DNA of 12,181 bases from an uncultured Bacilli bacterium (lineage in GTDB: Bacteria > Bacillota_I > Bacilli_A > RF39 > UBA660), in NCBI GenBank assembly GCA_947630515.1, contig CANRHY010000017.1, positions 1 through 12,181 on the forward strand, read 5' to 3'. The notes under the pieces were generated by a model, which was not told the origin of the DNA, searched no databases, and saw only the letters and a list, made by a program, of their open reading frames with translations. A program made the translations under genes and the position numbers. Shown piece by piece: positions 1 through 4,743 of the stretch (position 1 is its first letter; each line of letters begins with the position of its first letter).

Positions 1-27
1 CAAATCGATTTCTGGGGGGGGTATAAT
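1..27 (+). promoter_or_regulatory. Promoter of surface paralog 1, with G8 tract in spacer (5' end cut)
   Basis: A perfect -10 TATAAT lies at 22-27 and is directly preceded by eight G at 14-21. The -35 box is cut by the window edge. If the CA at 1-2 is the end of a TTGACA, as in the second copy, the spacer is 19 bp, but this cannot be verified. The start of transcription would be near 34. The G run sits where its length sets the -35/-10 distance, so slippage would alter promoter strength. The sequence shows the tract; phase variation is inferred. Confidence 0.75.
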
Positions 28-195
28 TATTAATAGATAAGAATAGCAAGATAGTAAAGTCTTATCGAATATTAGAAAGAAGGAGGAAAAAACGTTATGG
101 GTGATAACAGAGGACAAACAATATTTTTGTCAGTTATTGGAATAGCAACTTTATTAGTAGCTATAATCGGAGCAACATTTGCATATTTCACAACA
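14..195 (+). repeat. Leader/signal-segment repeat, copy 1 of 3
   Basis: A near-identical block covers the G8 tract, -10 box, 5' leader, Shine-Dalgarno and the first 33 codons. Against copy 2 (1187-1370) it differs by one missing base in the leader loop, a short change just before the ATG, and three synonymous changes in the coding part. Homology falls sharply after codon 33. Such a block can serve as a crossover region between paralogs. Confidence 0.9.
36..66 (+). promoter_or_regulatory. 5'-terminal leader hairpin of paralog 1
   Basis: GATAAGA (36-42) can pair with TCTTATC (60-66) around a 17-nt loop. The hairpin begins about two bases after the predicted transcription start. The stem is identical in all three paralog leaders, while the loops differ (17, 18 and 18 nt). 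A role in mRNA stability is inferred from its position. Confidence 0.5.
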
Positions 196-858
196 CAAGT
201 AACTAAAAATGATATTAATGGAGGATCTTTAAGTGGAACAACAGCAAATGTAGGAGGAACTACTTTTACATTTAGCGAAACAAATGAAAAATCTTATATA
301 AATTATCCTGGTGGTTTAGCTGTTCTTGAAGTTACTGCAACATTTGCTAAAGATGCATCTAATACAGCAACAAATAGTTATGAAGCAACATATAATTTAC
401 AAATTGACTATACTAATGAAACAAGCACTGATTTAACTTATGCTTTATATGCTTTAGATAATCCAATAGAAATGAACAATATTACTTGTACATTACATTC
501 AGAGCAAGATGCCCAAGATAGTACTAAACTTTATTTATGGTATGGAGAAGCAGGAAACAAAACTTCTAATTGTGCTATAGCTACTGAAGAGTCAGTATTC
601 CCTGATGGTAACAAGATTACTAACGGTACTCTAACTAAAGAGAAATCTGAAAGCCAAAAAATAACAGCTAGTTTAGATGGTCAAAGTATAACAACTTCAA
701 GTACAGAAGCAGCTAAGAAATATTATTATCTAGTAGTTAAGTATCCAAATGTAGAAGGTACTGAGCCAAAAGATCAAAATGCTGATGCTAATGCAAAAGC
801 TATTACCGCTTCATTAACTATTGTACCAGATAGTATTGCTGTTGAAGTTACTGAATAA
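97..858 (+). CDS. Surface/secreted protein with SipW-substrate-like N-terminus, paralog 1 (253 aa)
   Basis: Function is not recognised; this is a predicted exported or membrane-anchored surface protein. Residues 10-31 are hydrophobic and end in GATFAYFTT, followed by a Gly/Thr-rich stretch. That layout resembles TasA/camelysin-type substrates of the SipW signal peptidase. The rest is a Thr/Asn/Ser-rich, probably beta-rich ectodomain with a YPGGLAV motif (70-76), C131 and C159 (a likely disulphide), an LWYG motif (147-150) and a late YYYLVVKYPN strand (209-218). There is no LPXTG motif and no C-terminal membrane segment, so any anchoring is through the uncleaved N-terminal helix or by assembly. 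AGGAGG (81-86) lies 10 nt before the ATG. The first 33 residues are identical to those of the paralogs at 1272 and 2327; the remainder is clearly diverged, and the C-terminus lacks their DTKAG ending. Its promoter carries a G8 tract, so expression is probably phase-variable. The family assignment is an inference from the N-terminus; the reading frame is certain. Confidence 0.85.
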   Translation: MGDNRGQTIFLSVIGIATLLVAIIGATFAYFTTQVTKNDINGGSLSGTTANVGGTTFTFSETNEKSYINYPGGLAVLEVTATFAKDASNTATNSYEATYNLQIDYTNETSTDLTYALYALDNPIEMNNITCTLHSEQDAQDSTKLYLWYGEAGNKTSNCAIATEESVFPDGNKITNGTLTKEKSESQKITASLDGQSITTSSTEAAKKYYYLVVKYPNVEGTEPKDQNADANAKAITASLTIVPDSIAVEVTE

Positions 859-884
859 TAACTTGTTAGTTTAATAAAAAGTAA

Positions 885-1042
885 GATAGTGGCACTGTTT
901 AACACTCTGTTATTTAGATATTTTGTTAAGTAATTAAATCTATTTTTAAAATAAGAAACCCATCTGATTTTTGATAGATATATATTCCAATTCTAACAAA
1001 AATAAGTTTAAATTAAATAGAGTGTTAAGTAGTGCTACTATC
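885..1042. repeat. ~158-bp near-palindromic element (MITE candidate or long RNA hairpin)
   Basis: The arm at 885-911 and the arm at 1016-1042 are inverted copies matching at 23 of 27 positions. All four mismatches are transitions that would be G-U pairs in RNA. A weaker pairing continues inward (ATTTTGTTAAG near 920-930 against TTCTAACAAAAATAAG near 991-1006). No ORF fits inside. The outer ends GATAGTGGCACTG and AGTGCTACTATC look like terminal inverted repeats of a small non-autonomous element, but no target-site duplication is visible. A structured untranslated RNA or a 3' mRNA end structure for paralog 1 is the alternative. Confidence 0.6.
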
Positions 1043-1047
1043 ATATT

Positions 1048-1075
1048 AAATTAGAAAAATATTCCTAATTTTTTT
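1048..1075 (+). terminator. Weak terminator-like hairpin after paralog 1
   Basis: AAATTAG (1048-1054) pairs with CTAATTT (1065-1071) around a 10-nt loop, and the T run extends through 1075. The stem has only one G-C pair, so termination would be inefficient unless the larger inverted repeat just upstream contributes. Confidence 0.35.
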
Positions 1076-1170
1076 CTAGTAAAATAGTCTAGTTGTCTAC
1101 ATATCTTTTAAGTTGTCTGTATCCATTTTGCACCCATGTAAAAAAACTAAATATTTTTGAACATATTCAC

Positions 1171-1200
1171 TTGACAAAAATCGCTTGGGGGGGGTATAAT
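1171..1200 (+). promoter_or_regulatory. Promoter of surface paralog 2 with G8 tract in spacer
   Basis: A perfect TTGACA -35 (1171-1176) and a perfect TATAAT -10 (1195-1200) are separated by 18 bp. The last eight spacer bases (1187-1194) are all G. One G fewer gives the 17-bp optimum; one more gives a weaker 19-bp spacer. This is the arrangement known from length-variable homopolymer promoters, for example the poly-G tract of meningococcal porA. Tract variability itself is inferred, not seen. Confidence 0.9.
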
Positions 1201-1370
1201 TATTAATAGATAAGAATAGACAAGATAGTAAAGTCTTATCGAATATTAGAAAGAAGGAGGAAAAAAATCAGATGGGTGATAACAGAGGACAAACAATATT
1301 TTTGTCAGTAATCGGAATAGCAACTTTATTAGTAGCTATAATTGGAGCAACATTTGCATATTTCACAACA
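1187..1370 (+). repeat. Leader/signal-segment repeat, copy 2 of 3
   Basis: This is the second copy of the promoter-leader-signal block at 14-195. It includes the G8 tract, the TATAAT, the leader hairpin, AGGAGG and the first 33 codons, and ends with the Thr codons before the ectodomain. The protein segment is identical to both other copies. Confidence 0.9.
1209..1240 (+). promoter_or_regulatory. 5'-terminal leader hairpin of paralog 2
   Basis: GATAAGA (1209-1215) pairs with TCTTATC (1234-1240) around an 18-nt loop. The hairpin starts about two bases after the predicted transcription start, the same geometry as in the other two paralogs. Confidence 0.5.
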
Positions 1371-2069
1371 ACTATTAATAAGGATAGTGTAGCTGGAGGT
1401 AATACTTCTGGTACGACTGCAACAGTTGGAAATACTGTATTCACATTTAATGCAATAGAGGATAGTTATACTAAGCTTGAATATCCAGGTGGTTTAGCTG
1501 TTTTTGGCGCTACAGCAACTGTTAAAAATGAAGATGCGACTGATACTTATGAGGCTACATATAATCTTCAAATTAAATATACTAATCCAACAGGTACTGA
1601 TTTAACATGGGATTTATATGAGCTTGATAATACTGTTACTGGACTTGATTCTGCTAATTGTACTTTATTACATAAGGAAGAATCAGATGGAGTTCATTTA
1701 TGGTATGGTTCTGATGGAGACGGAAATACTAATACTGATGCTGTATGTAGATATGCAGATGAAGAAACTAAATTTCCAGCAGCAAATAAAGTTTCAAGTG
1801 GTACATTAAAAGCTAATCAAGCTGTTGAAACTACAATTACTTCTGCTTCTAGTGATGATGAAATTACTGAAGCAACAAAATCAAAATTAGATGGAAAAAC
1901 TGTTGATACTAAAACTAATAGTAGTAAACATTATTATTTAGTTGTAAAGTATCCAAATGAACAATCTAACCAAGCTGAACCAGAATCTGGCGATGCCGGA
2001 AAGACTATAAGTGTTAAATTAGTCGTTGATAGCGGAAGTATTAAAGTTGATACAAAAGCTGGAGTATAA
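1272..2069 (+). CDS. Surface/secreted protein with SipW-substrate-like N-terminus, paralog 2 (265 aa)
   Basis: Function is unknown; it is a predicted exported surface protein. The first 33 residues match paralog 1 exactly and include the hydrophobic segment (about 10-31). The ectodomain has YPGGLAV (71-77), YEATYNLQI (93-101), LTWDLYELDN (111-120), C130 and C159 around an HLWYG motif, and HYYLVVKYPN (220-229). It ends in VDTKAGV, like paralog 3, to which it is closer than to paralog 1. The ectodomain is acidic and rich in Thr, Asn and Asp, with no cell-wall sorting signal. AGGAGG (1255-1260) lies 11 nt before the ATG. It is a monocistronic unit: its own G8-containing promoter lies upstream and a strong terminator lies at 2165-2215. 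An uncleaved membrane-anchored form or a secreted, fibre-forming form are both possible. Confidence 0.86.
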   Translation: MGDNRGQTIFLSVIGIATLLVAIIGATFAYFTTTINKDSVAGGNTSGTTATVGNTVFTFNAIEDSYTKLEYPGGLAVFGATATVKNEDATDTYEATYNLQIKYTNPTGTDLTWDLYELDNTVTGLDSANCTLLHKEESDGVHLWYGSDGDGNTNTDAVCRYADEETKFPAANKVSSGTLKANQAVETTITSASSDDEITEATKSKLDGKTVDTKTNSSKHYYLVVKYPNEQSNQAEPESGDAGKTISVKLVVDSGSIKVDTKAGV

Positions 2070-2114
2070 TGTAAATTTATTTTAAACATTAATAATTGAT
2101 AATTAAAAAGTTTG

Positions 2115-2132
2115 TTAGTTTAATTAAACTAA
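2115..2132. repeat. 18-bp perfect palindrome downstream of paralog 2
   Basis: TTAGTTTAATTAAACTAA reads the same on both strands. It lies 45 bp after the stop codon and ahead of the terminator. The corresponding place after paralog 1 has only the left half. No function can be assigned; it is short and A+T-rich, so chance is possible. Confidence 0.4.
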
Positions 2133-2164
2133 TAAAAAGTTTAAAAGCTTTGTAAAATTAAAAA

Positions 2165-2215
2165 CGAAAATAAAATTGGGAATTAAGTTATCCAATTTTA
2201 TTTTCGCGTTTTTTT
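2165..2215 (+). terminator. Strong intrinsic terminator of paralog 2
   Basis: A perfect 15-bp stem is formed by CGAAAATAAAATTGG (2165-2179) and its inverse at 2192-2206, with a 12-nt loop. CG and seven T (2209-2215) follow. It separates paralog 2 from the promoter of paralog 3, so these genes are transcribed independently. Confidence 0.9.
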
Positions 2216-2225
2216 AAAAAGTTGC

Positions 2226-2255
2226 TTGACAAGAATTAATTCTTAATAGTATAAT
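2226..2255 (+). promoter_or_regulatory. Promoter of surface paralog 3, without G tract
   Basis: Perfect TTGACA (2226-2231) and TATAAT (2250-2255) boxes are separated by an 18-bp mixed, A+T-rich spacer. It occupies the same place relative to the shared leader as the G8 promoters of paralogs 1 and 2 but has no homopolymer, so its strength should be fixed. Confidence 0.9.
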
Positions 2256-2425
2256 TACTTATAGATAAGAATAGACAAAGTAGTGAAGTCTTATCGAATA
2301 TTAGAAAGAAGGAGGAAAAAAATCAGATGGGTGATAACAGAGGACAAACAATATTTTTGTCAGTTATTGGAATAGCAACTTTATTAGTAGCTATAATTGG
2401 AGCAACATTTGCATACTTTACAACA
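2250..2425 (+). repeat. Leader/signal-segment repeat, copy 3 of 3
   Basis: This is the third copy of the leader-signal block. It shares the -10 box, leader hairpin stem, AGGAGG and first 33 codons with copies 1 and 2, but lacks the G tract upstream. Most differences in the leader lie in the first few bases after the -10 box and in the hairpin loop; those in the coding part are synonymous. Confidence 0.88.
2264..2295 (+). promoter_or_regulatory. 5'-terminal leader hairpin of paralog 3
   Basis: GATAAGA (2264-2270) pairs with TCTTATC (2289-2295) around an 18-nt loop. The loop bases differ from copy 2 while the stem is unchanged. Confidence 0.5.
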
Positions 2426-3118
2426 CAAGTAACTAAAGATAGTGTAGCTGGAGGTTCAGTTGATGGTAAAACTGCTACAGTTGGAGGAACAACTTTTACT
2501 TTTAATGAAAGCGGTACTGAATATAAACAACTTACTTATCCAGGTGGACTTGCAGCGGTTGGCGCTCAAGCTAAAGTTGTAAAAAGTGAGCCTACCGATG
2601 CTAATGATTATGAAGCTACATACAGTCTTGAAATTCATTATACAAATCCTACTGCAACAGCATTGACTTGGGATTTATATGAAATGGATTCTGAAGTAGA
2701 AGATTTGAATGCTGGTTGTCAAGTTCTTCATAAAGAAGTATCTGGTGAAGTTCATATGTGGATTGGTTCATCAACTGATTCAAATGAGAATACAGAATCA
2801 AGTTGTTCTTATGCTGATGAAACTACAAAATTTCCACCTGCAAATAAAATTGCTAGTGGTAAATTAGCTTCTGGTAAAGAAGTAGATACTACTATAAATT
2901 CTGAATCAAAAGAAACTGAAATTGATCAAGCTACTAAAGGTAATTTGGATAACAAAAAAATTGATACTACTATTGAAAATGGTAAATATTATTATTTAGT
3001 TGTAAAATATCCAAATGATTCAAGTGATCAAACTGCTGGCGATAAGGGAAAAACAATAAGTGCAAGTGTTAAAATCGTTGATGGTTCAATTCATGTTGAT
3101 ACAAAAGCTGGAGCATAA
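2327..3118 (+). CDS. Surface/secreted protein with SipW-substrate-like N-terminus, paralog 3 (263 aa)
   Basis: Function is unknown; it is a predicted exported surface protein of the same family. The first 33 residues are identical to paralogs 1 and 2. The next residues are mosaic: QVTK matches paralog 1, then DSVAGG matches paralog 2. The ectodomain keeps YPGGLA (71-76), LTWDLYEMD (113-121), C131 and C160 around an HMWIG motif, YYYLVVKYPN (221-230) and the VDTKAGA end. AGGAGG (2310-2315) lies 11 nt before the ATG. Expression comes from a promoter with no G tract, so this copy is the likely constitutive member. A terminator follows at 3156-3180. The coding frame is certain; the role (fibre, adhesin or immune-exposed coat) is open. 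Confidence 0.86.
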   Translation: MGDNRGQTIFLSVIGIATLLVAIIGATFAYFTTQVTKDSVAGGSVDGKTATVGGTTFTFNESGTEYKQLTYPGGLAAVGAQAKVVKSEPTDANDYEATYSLEIHYTNPTATALTWDLYEMDSEVEDLNAGCQVLHKEVSGEVHMWIGSSTDSNENTESSCSYADETTKFPPANKIASGKLASGKEVDTTINSESKETEIDQATKGNLDNKKIDTTIENGKYYYLVVKYPNDSSDQTAGDKGKTISASVKIVDGSIHVDTKAGA

Positions 3119-3155
3119 ATATTGTTTAATTATTAATTATTAATGTTTAAAAGTT

Positions 3156-3180
3156 GATAACGATAGTTATCTTCTTTTTT
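3156..3180 (+). terminator. Terminator of paralog 3
   Basis: GATAAC (3156-3161) pairs with GTTATC (3166-3171) around a 4-nt loop, followed by TTC and six T (3175-3180). The stem is short but the arrangement and position after the stop codon fit an intrinsic terminator. Confidence 0.65.
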
Positions 3181-3194
3181 ATATATAAATAAGT

Positions 3195-3221
3195 ATTTAA
3201 TGTGATTTTTTCACATTAAAT
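3195..3221. promoter_or_regulatory. 11-bp perfect inverted repeat (possible operator) upstream of the ATPase gene
   Basis: ATTTAATGTGA (3195-3205) is followed by five T and its exact inverse at 3211-3221. The centre TGTGA-N5-TCACA resembles CRP/FNR-superfamily sites, which usually have N6. No T run follows on either strand, so it is not an obvious terminator. It lies about 35 bp upstream of the ATPase -35 box. An operator role is inferred; a plain hairpin is the alternative. Confidence 0.4.
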
Positions 3222-3254
3222 GTGTATATTTATGAAAAATGGTGAATAAAATTA

Positions 3255-3283
3255 TTAACTTTTGTGAAAAAATATAATATAAT
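3255..3283 (+). promoter_or_regulatory. Promoter of the COG1106-type ATPase gene
   Basis: TTAACT (3255-3260) and TATAAT (3278-3283) are separated by 17 bp. A second overlapping TATAAT is at 3273-3278. This gives a short leader, with the GGAG Shine-Dalgarno at 3295-3298. Confidence 0.6.
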
Positions 3284-3306
3284 AGTATTAGATTGGAGTG
3301 ATTTAT

Positions 3307-4641
3307 ATGTTGTTAGGTTTTAAAGTAAAGAATTATAAGTCTTTTAAAAATCTTCAATATTTTTCTTTAATAGCGGGAAAAGTTAGAAATTTTGAAAATC
3401 ATATTACTATGTGTAAGGATAAGAAAGTACTTAAGTTTTCAGGCATGTATGGCGCTAATGGTAGTGGAAAATCTAATTTGATAAGTGCTATTGAATTTGG
3501 AAAAATATTATTAGAGAAAAATTGTGTACATTTATCTAGTGATTTATATTATCGAGGTGTTCAAGATGGTAAATCAAAATCATCTTATTTTGAATATGAA
3601 TTATTTATAAACAATAAACTTTATTCTTATGGATTTGAAATTAATTTATATAAAAAAGAGATTATATCTGAATGGTTAATTGATATGAGTAAAAAGAAAG
3701 AAAAAATTATATTTGAAAGAGACGTTAAAAAGAATGTATATAATACTAATATTAAAGATAATAAACATATTAATTTTATTAATTGTTTAGATGAAATGAA
3801 AGGTAATAATCAAATATTATTTTTAAGTGAAATGATTAGAAGATTAGTAATGTCTCAAAATTATGATAATTATTTTGAAGACATTTATAATGTATATGAA
3901 TTTATAATGAGAGATATTATTGTTATTAGACCTACTACTCATAAATTATTTAATTTAGATTATATTAAAAATAAAGATAAGATATTGAGGATTTTGAATG
4001 CTTTAGATATAGATATTTCTGATTATTTAACAGAAGAAAGTGATTGGAATAAGATTAAGTTAAGGTTATCTGAAACTGATTATTCTAATGTTATAAATGA
4101 TATAGAAGAGTTATCTATGAGATATAAAAGAATTAGATATACTTTGAGAATTGAAAATGATATATATATAATAGAAAAACATAAAGATGGTACTTATAAA
4201 GCTTGGTCATTAAAGTTTTTACATAATGGAAATAATAATTCATTTGGGCCTTATGAGGAATCTGATGGCACTATTAGGGTATTAGAACTTGTGGATATTT
4301 TACTTACAGATGGAAAATTATTTTTAATAGATGAGCTTGATAGTAGTTTGCACCCTGTATTAGTTTATGGTTTACTTAAGATATTTTTAAATTCCAATAC
4401 TACTAATCAATTAATTGTTACTACTCATGAACTTAAAACATTAGATTTTGATTTAGTAAGAAGAGATGAGATATGGTTTTCAGAAAAAGATAATAAAGGA
4501 AGTAGTAAAATATATTCATTAGAAGAGTATAAAGATGTTGCTAGATTTGATAAAAGAATAGATAAAGCATATATGGAAGGGAGATTTGGTGCGATTGCCA
4601 ATATAAACATTAATTATAAAATATTTGAAAAAGATAAATAA
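3307..4641 (+). CDS. AAA15/ABC-type ATP-binding protein (COG1106 family), 444 aa
   Basis: A cytoplasmic ATPase with an SMC/ABC-type head, of the COG1106 (AAA_15/AAA_21) kind; some relatives are phage-resistance proteins such as AbiLii-type factors, but no function is proven for most. Residues 1-20 have the typical GFKVKNYKSFKNL start. Walker A is GANGSGKS (49-56), the signature-like loop ESDGT is at 318-322, and Walker B LFLIDE at 338-343 is followed by the D-loop SSLHP and the switch His374 in VTTHE. The C-terminal RRDEIWF, EKDNKGSS and GRFGAI motifs are family hallmarks. A GTG at 3298 would add three residues, but GGAGTG (3295-3300) is then the ribosome site 6 nt before the ATG at 3307, which also gives the family-typical start, so 3307 is preferred. 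It has its own promoter and terminator and no partner nuclease gene beside it. Codon use is much more A+T-rich than in the three upstream paralogs. Confidence 0.87.
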   Translation: MLLGFKVKNYKSFKNLQYFSLIAGKVRNFENHITMCKDKKVLKFSGMYGANGSGKSNLISAIEFGKILLEKNCVHLSSDLYYRGVQDGKSKSSYFEYELFINNKLYSYGFEINLYKKEIISEWLIDMSKKKEKIIFERDVKKNVYNTNIKDNKHINFINCLDEMKGNNQILFLSEMIRRLVMSQNYDNYFEDIYNVYEFIMRDIIVIRPTTHKLFNLDYIKNKDKILRILNALDIDISDYLTEESDWNKIKLRLSETDYSNVINDIEELSMRYKRIRYTLRIENDIYIIEKHKDGTYKAWSLKFLHNGNNNSFGPYEESDGTIRVLELVDILLTDGKLFLIDELDSSLHPVLVYGLLKIFLNSNTTNQLIVTTHELKTLDFDLVRRDEIWFSEKDNKGSSKIYSLEEYKDVARFDKRIDKAYMEGRFGAIANININYKIFEKDK

Positions 4642-4656
4642 AATTTATGAAAAAGT

Positions 4657-4678
4657 AGATAATTTTTTATCTTTTTTT
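4657..4678 (+). terminator. Terminator of the COG1106-type ATPase gene
   Basis: AGATAA (4657-4662) pairs with TTATCT (4667-4672) around four T, and the T run continues to 4678. It begins 15 bp after the stop codon. Confidence 0.65.
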
Positions 4679-4697
4679 AATTTATAAATAAAAAAAG

Positions 4698-4726
4698 TTG
4701 TATTTTGTTGCTAAAAATGGTATTAT
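4698..4726 (+). promoter_or_regulatory. Promoter of the two-gene SipW-substrate-like operon
   Basis: TTGTAT (4698-4703) and TATTAT (4721-4726) are spaced by 17 bp. Transcription would start near 4733, only about 11 nt before the ATG at 4744, leaving no room for a full ribosome site. The -35 box is poor, so confidence is moderate. Confidence 0.5.
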
Positions 4727-4743
4727 TGATATAGTGATAATAA

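Larger units (their letters stand above)
859..1170. other. Intergenic region between paralogs 1 and 2, no gene
   Basis: This 312-bp stretch holds no convincing ORF. It contains a large inverted-repeat element (885-1042), a weak terminator-like hairpin (1048-1075), and a direct repeat AGTTGTCT at 1091-1098 and 1111-1118 (20 bp apart) of unknown meaning. The start (about 864-882) resembles the 3' flank of paralog 2 (2112-2140), but the 9 bp TAAACTAAT are missing, and the similarity stops where the inverted-repeat element begins. Confidence 0.7.

Noticed and set aside
97..200. Type IV pilin-like leader for the surface paralogs
   Set aside because: No Gly-Phe-Thr-Leu-x-Glu prepilin cleavage motif is present; the segment fits the SipW-substrate pattern better.
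885..1042. Confirmed MITE insertion with target-site duplication
   Set aside because: Flanking bases (AAAAAGTAA and ATATTAAAT) do not match, so a target duplication cannot be claimed; it is reported only as a candidate.
1091..1118. AGTTGTCT direct repeat as a recombinase or regulator site
   Set aside because: Two 8-bp copies 20 bp apart are too little to support a site; recorded within the intergenic description.
1..1240. Invertible-promoter switch
   Set aside because: The leader copies are direct, not inverted, repeats, and no recombinase gene is visible. Homopolymer slippage explains the promoter structure more simply.
1618..1809. Small overlapping + strand ORF inside paralog 2 (and one inside tilS at 11075-11278)
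   Set aside because: Out-of-frame reading of a real gene with biased Leu/Ile/Met composition and no independent signals.
2456..2638. Minus-strand ORFs opposite the surface and ATPase genes (also near 4425, 4723, 4963, 5423 and 11262)
   Set aside because: They lie wholly or almost wholly inside well-supported + strand genes, have low-complexity Asn/Ser/Ile composition and no ribosome sites. They are shadows.
97..3118. Sortase-anchored proteins
   Set aside because: No LPXTG-like motif, C-terminal hydrophobic segment or basic tail in any of the three.
3298..3306. GTG start at 3298 for the COG1106-type ATPase
   Set aside because: It adds three residues, and GGAGTG at that place works as the ribosome site for the ATG at 3307, which also gives the typical family N-terminus.
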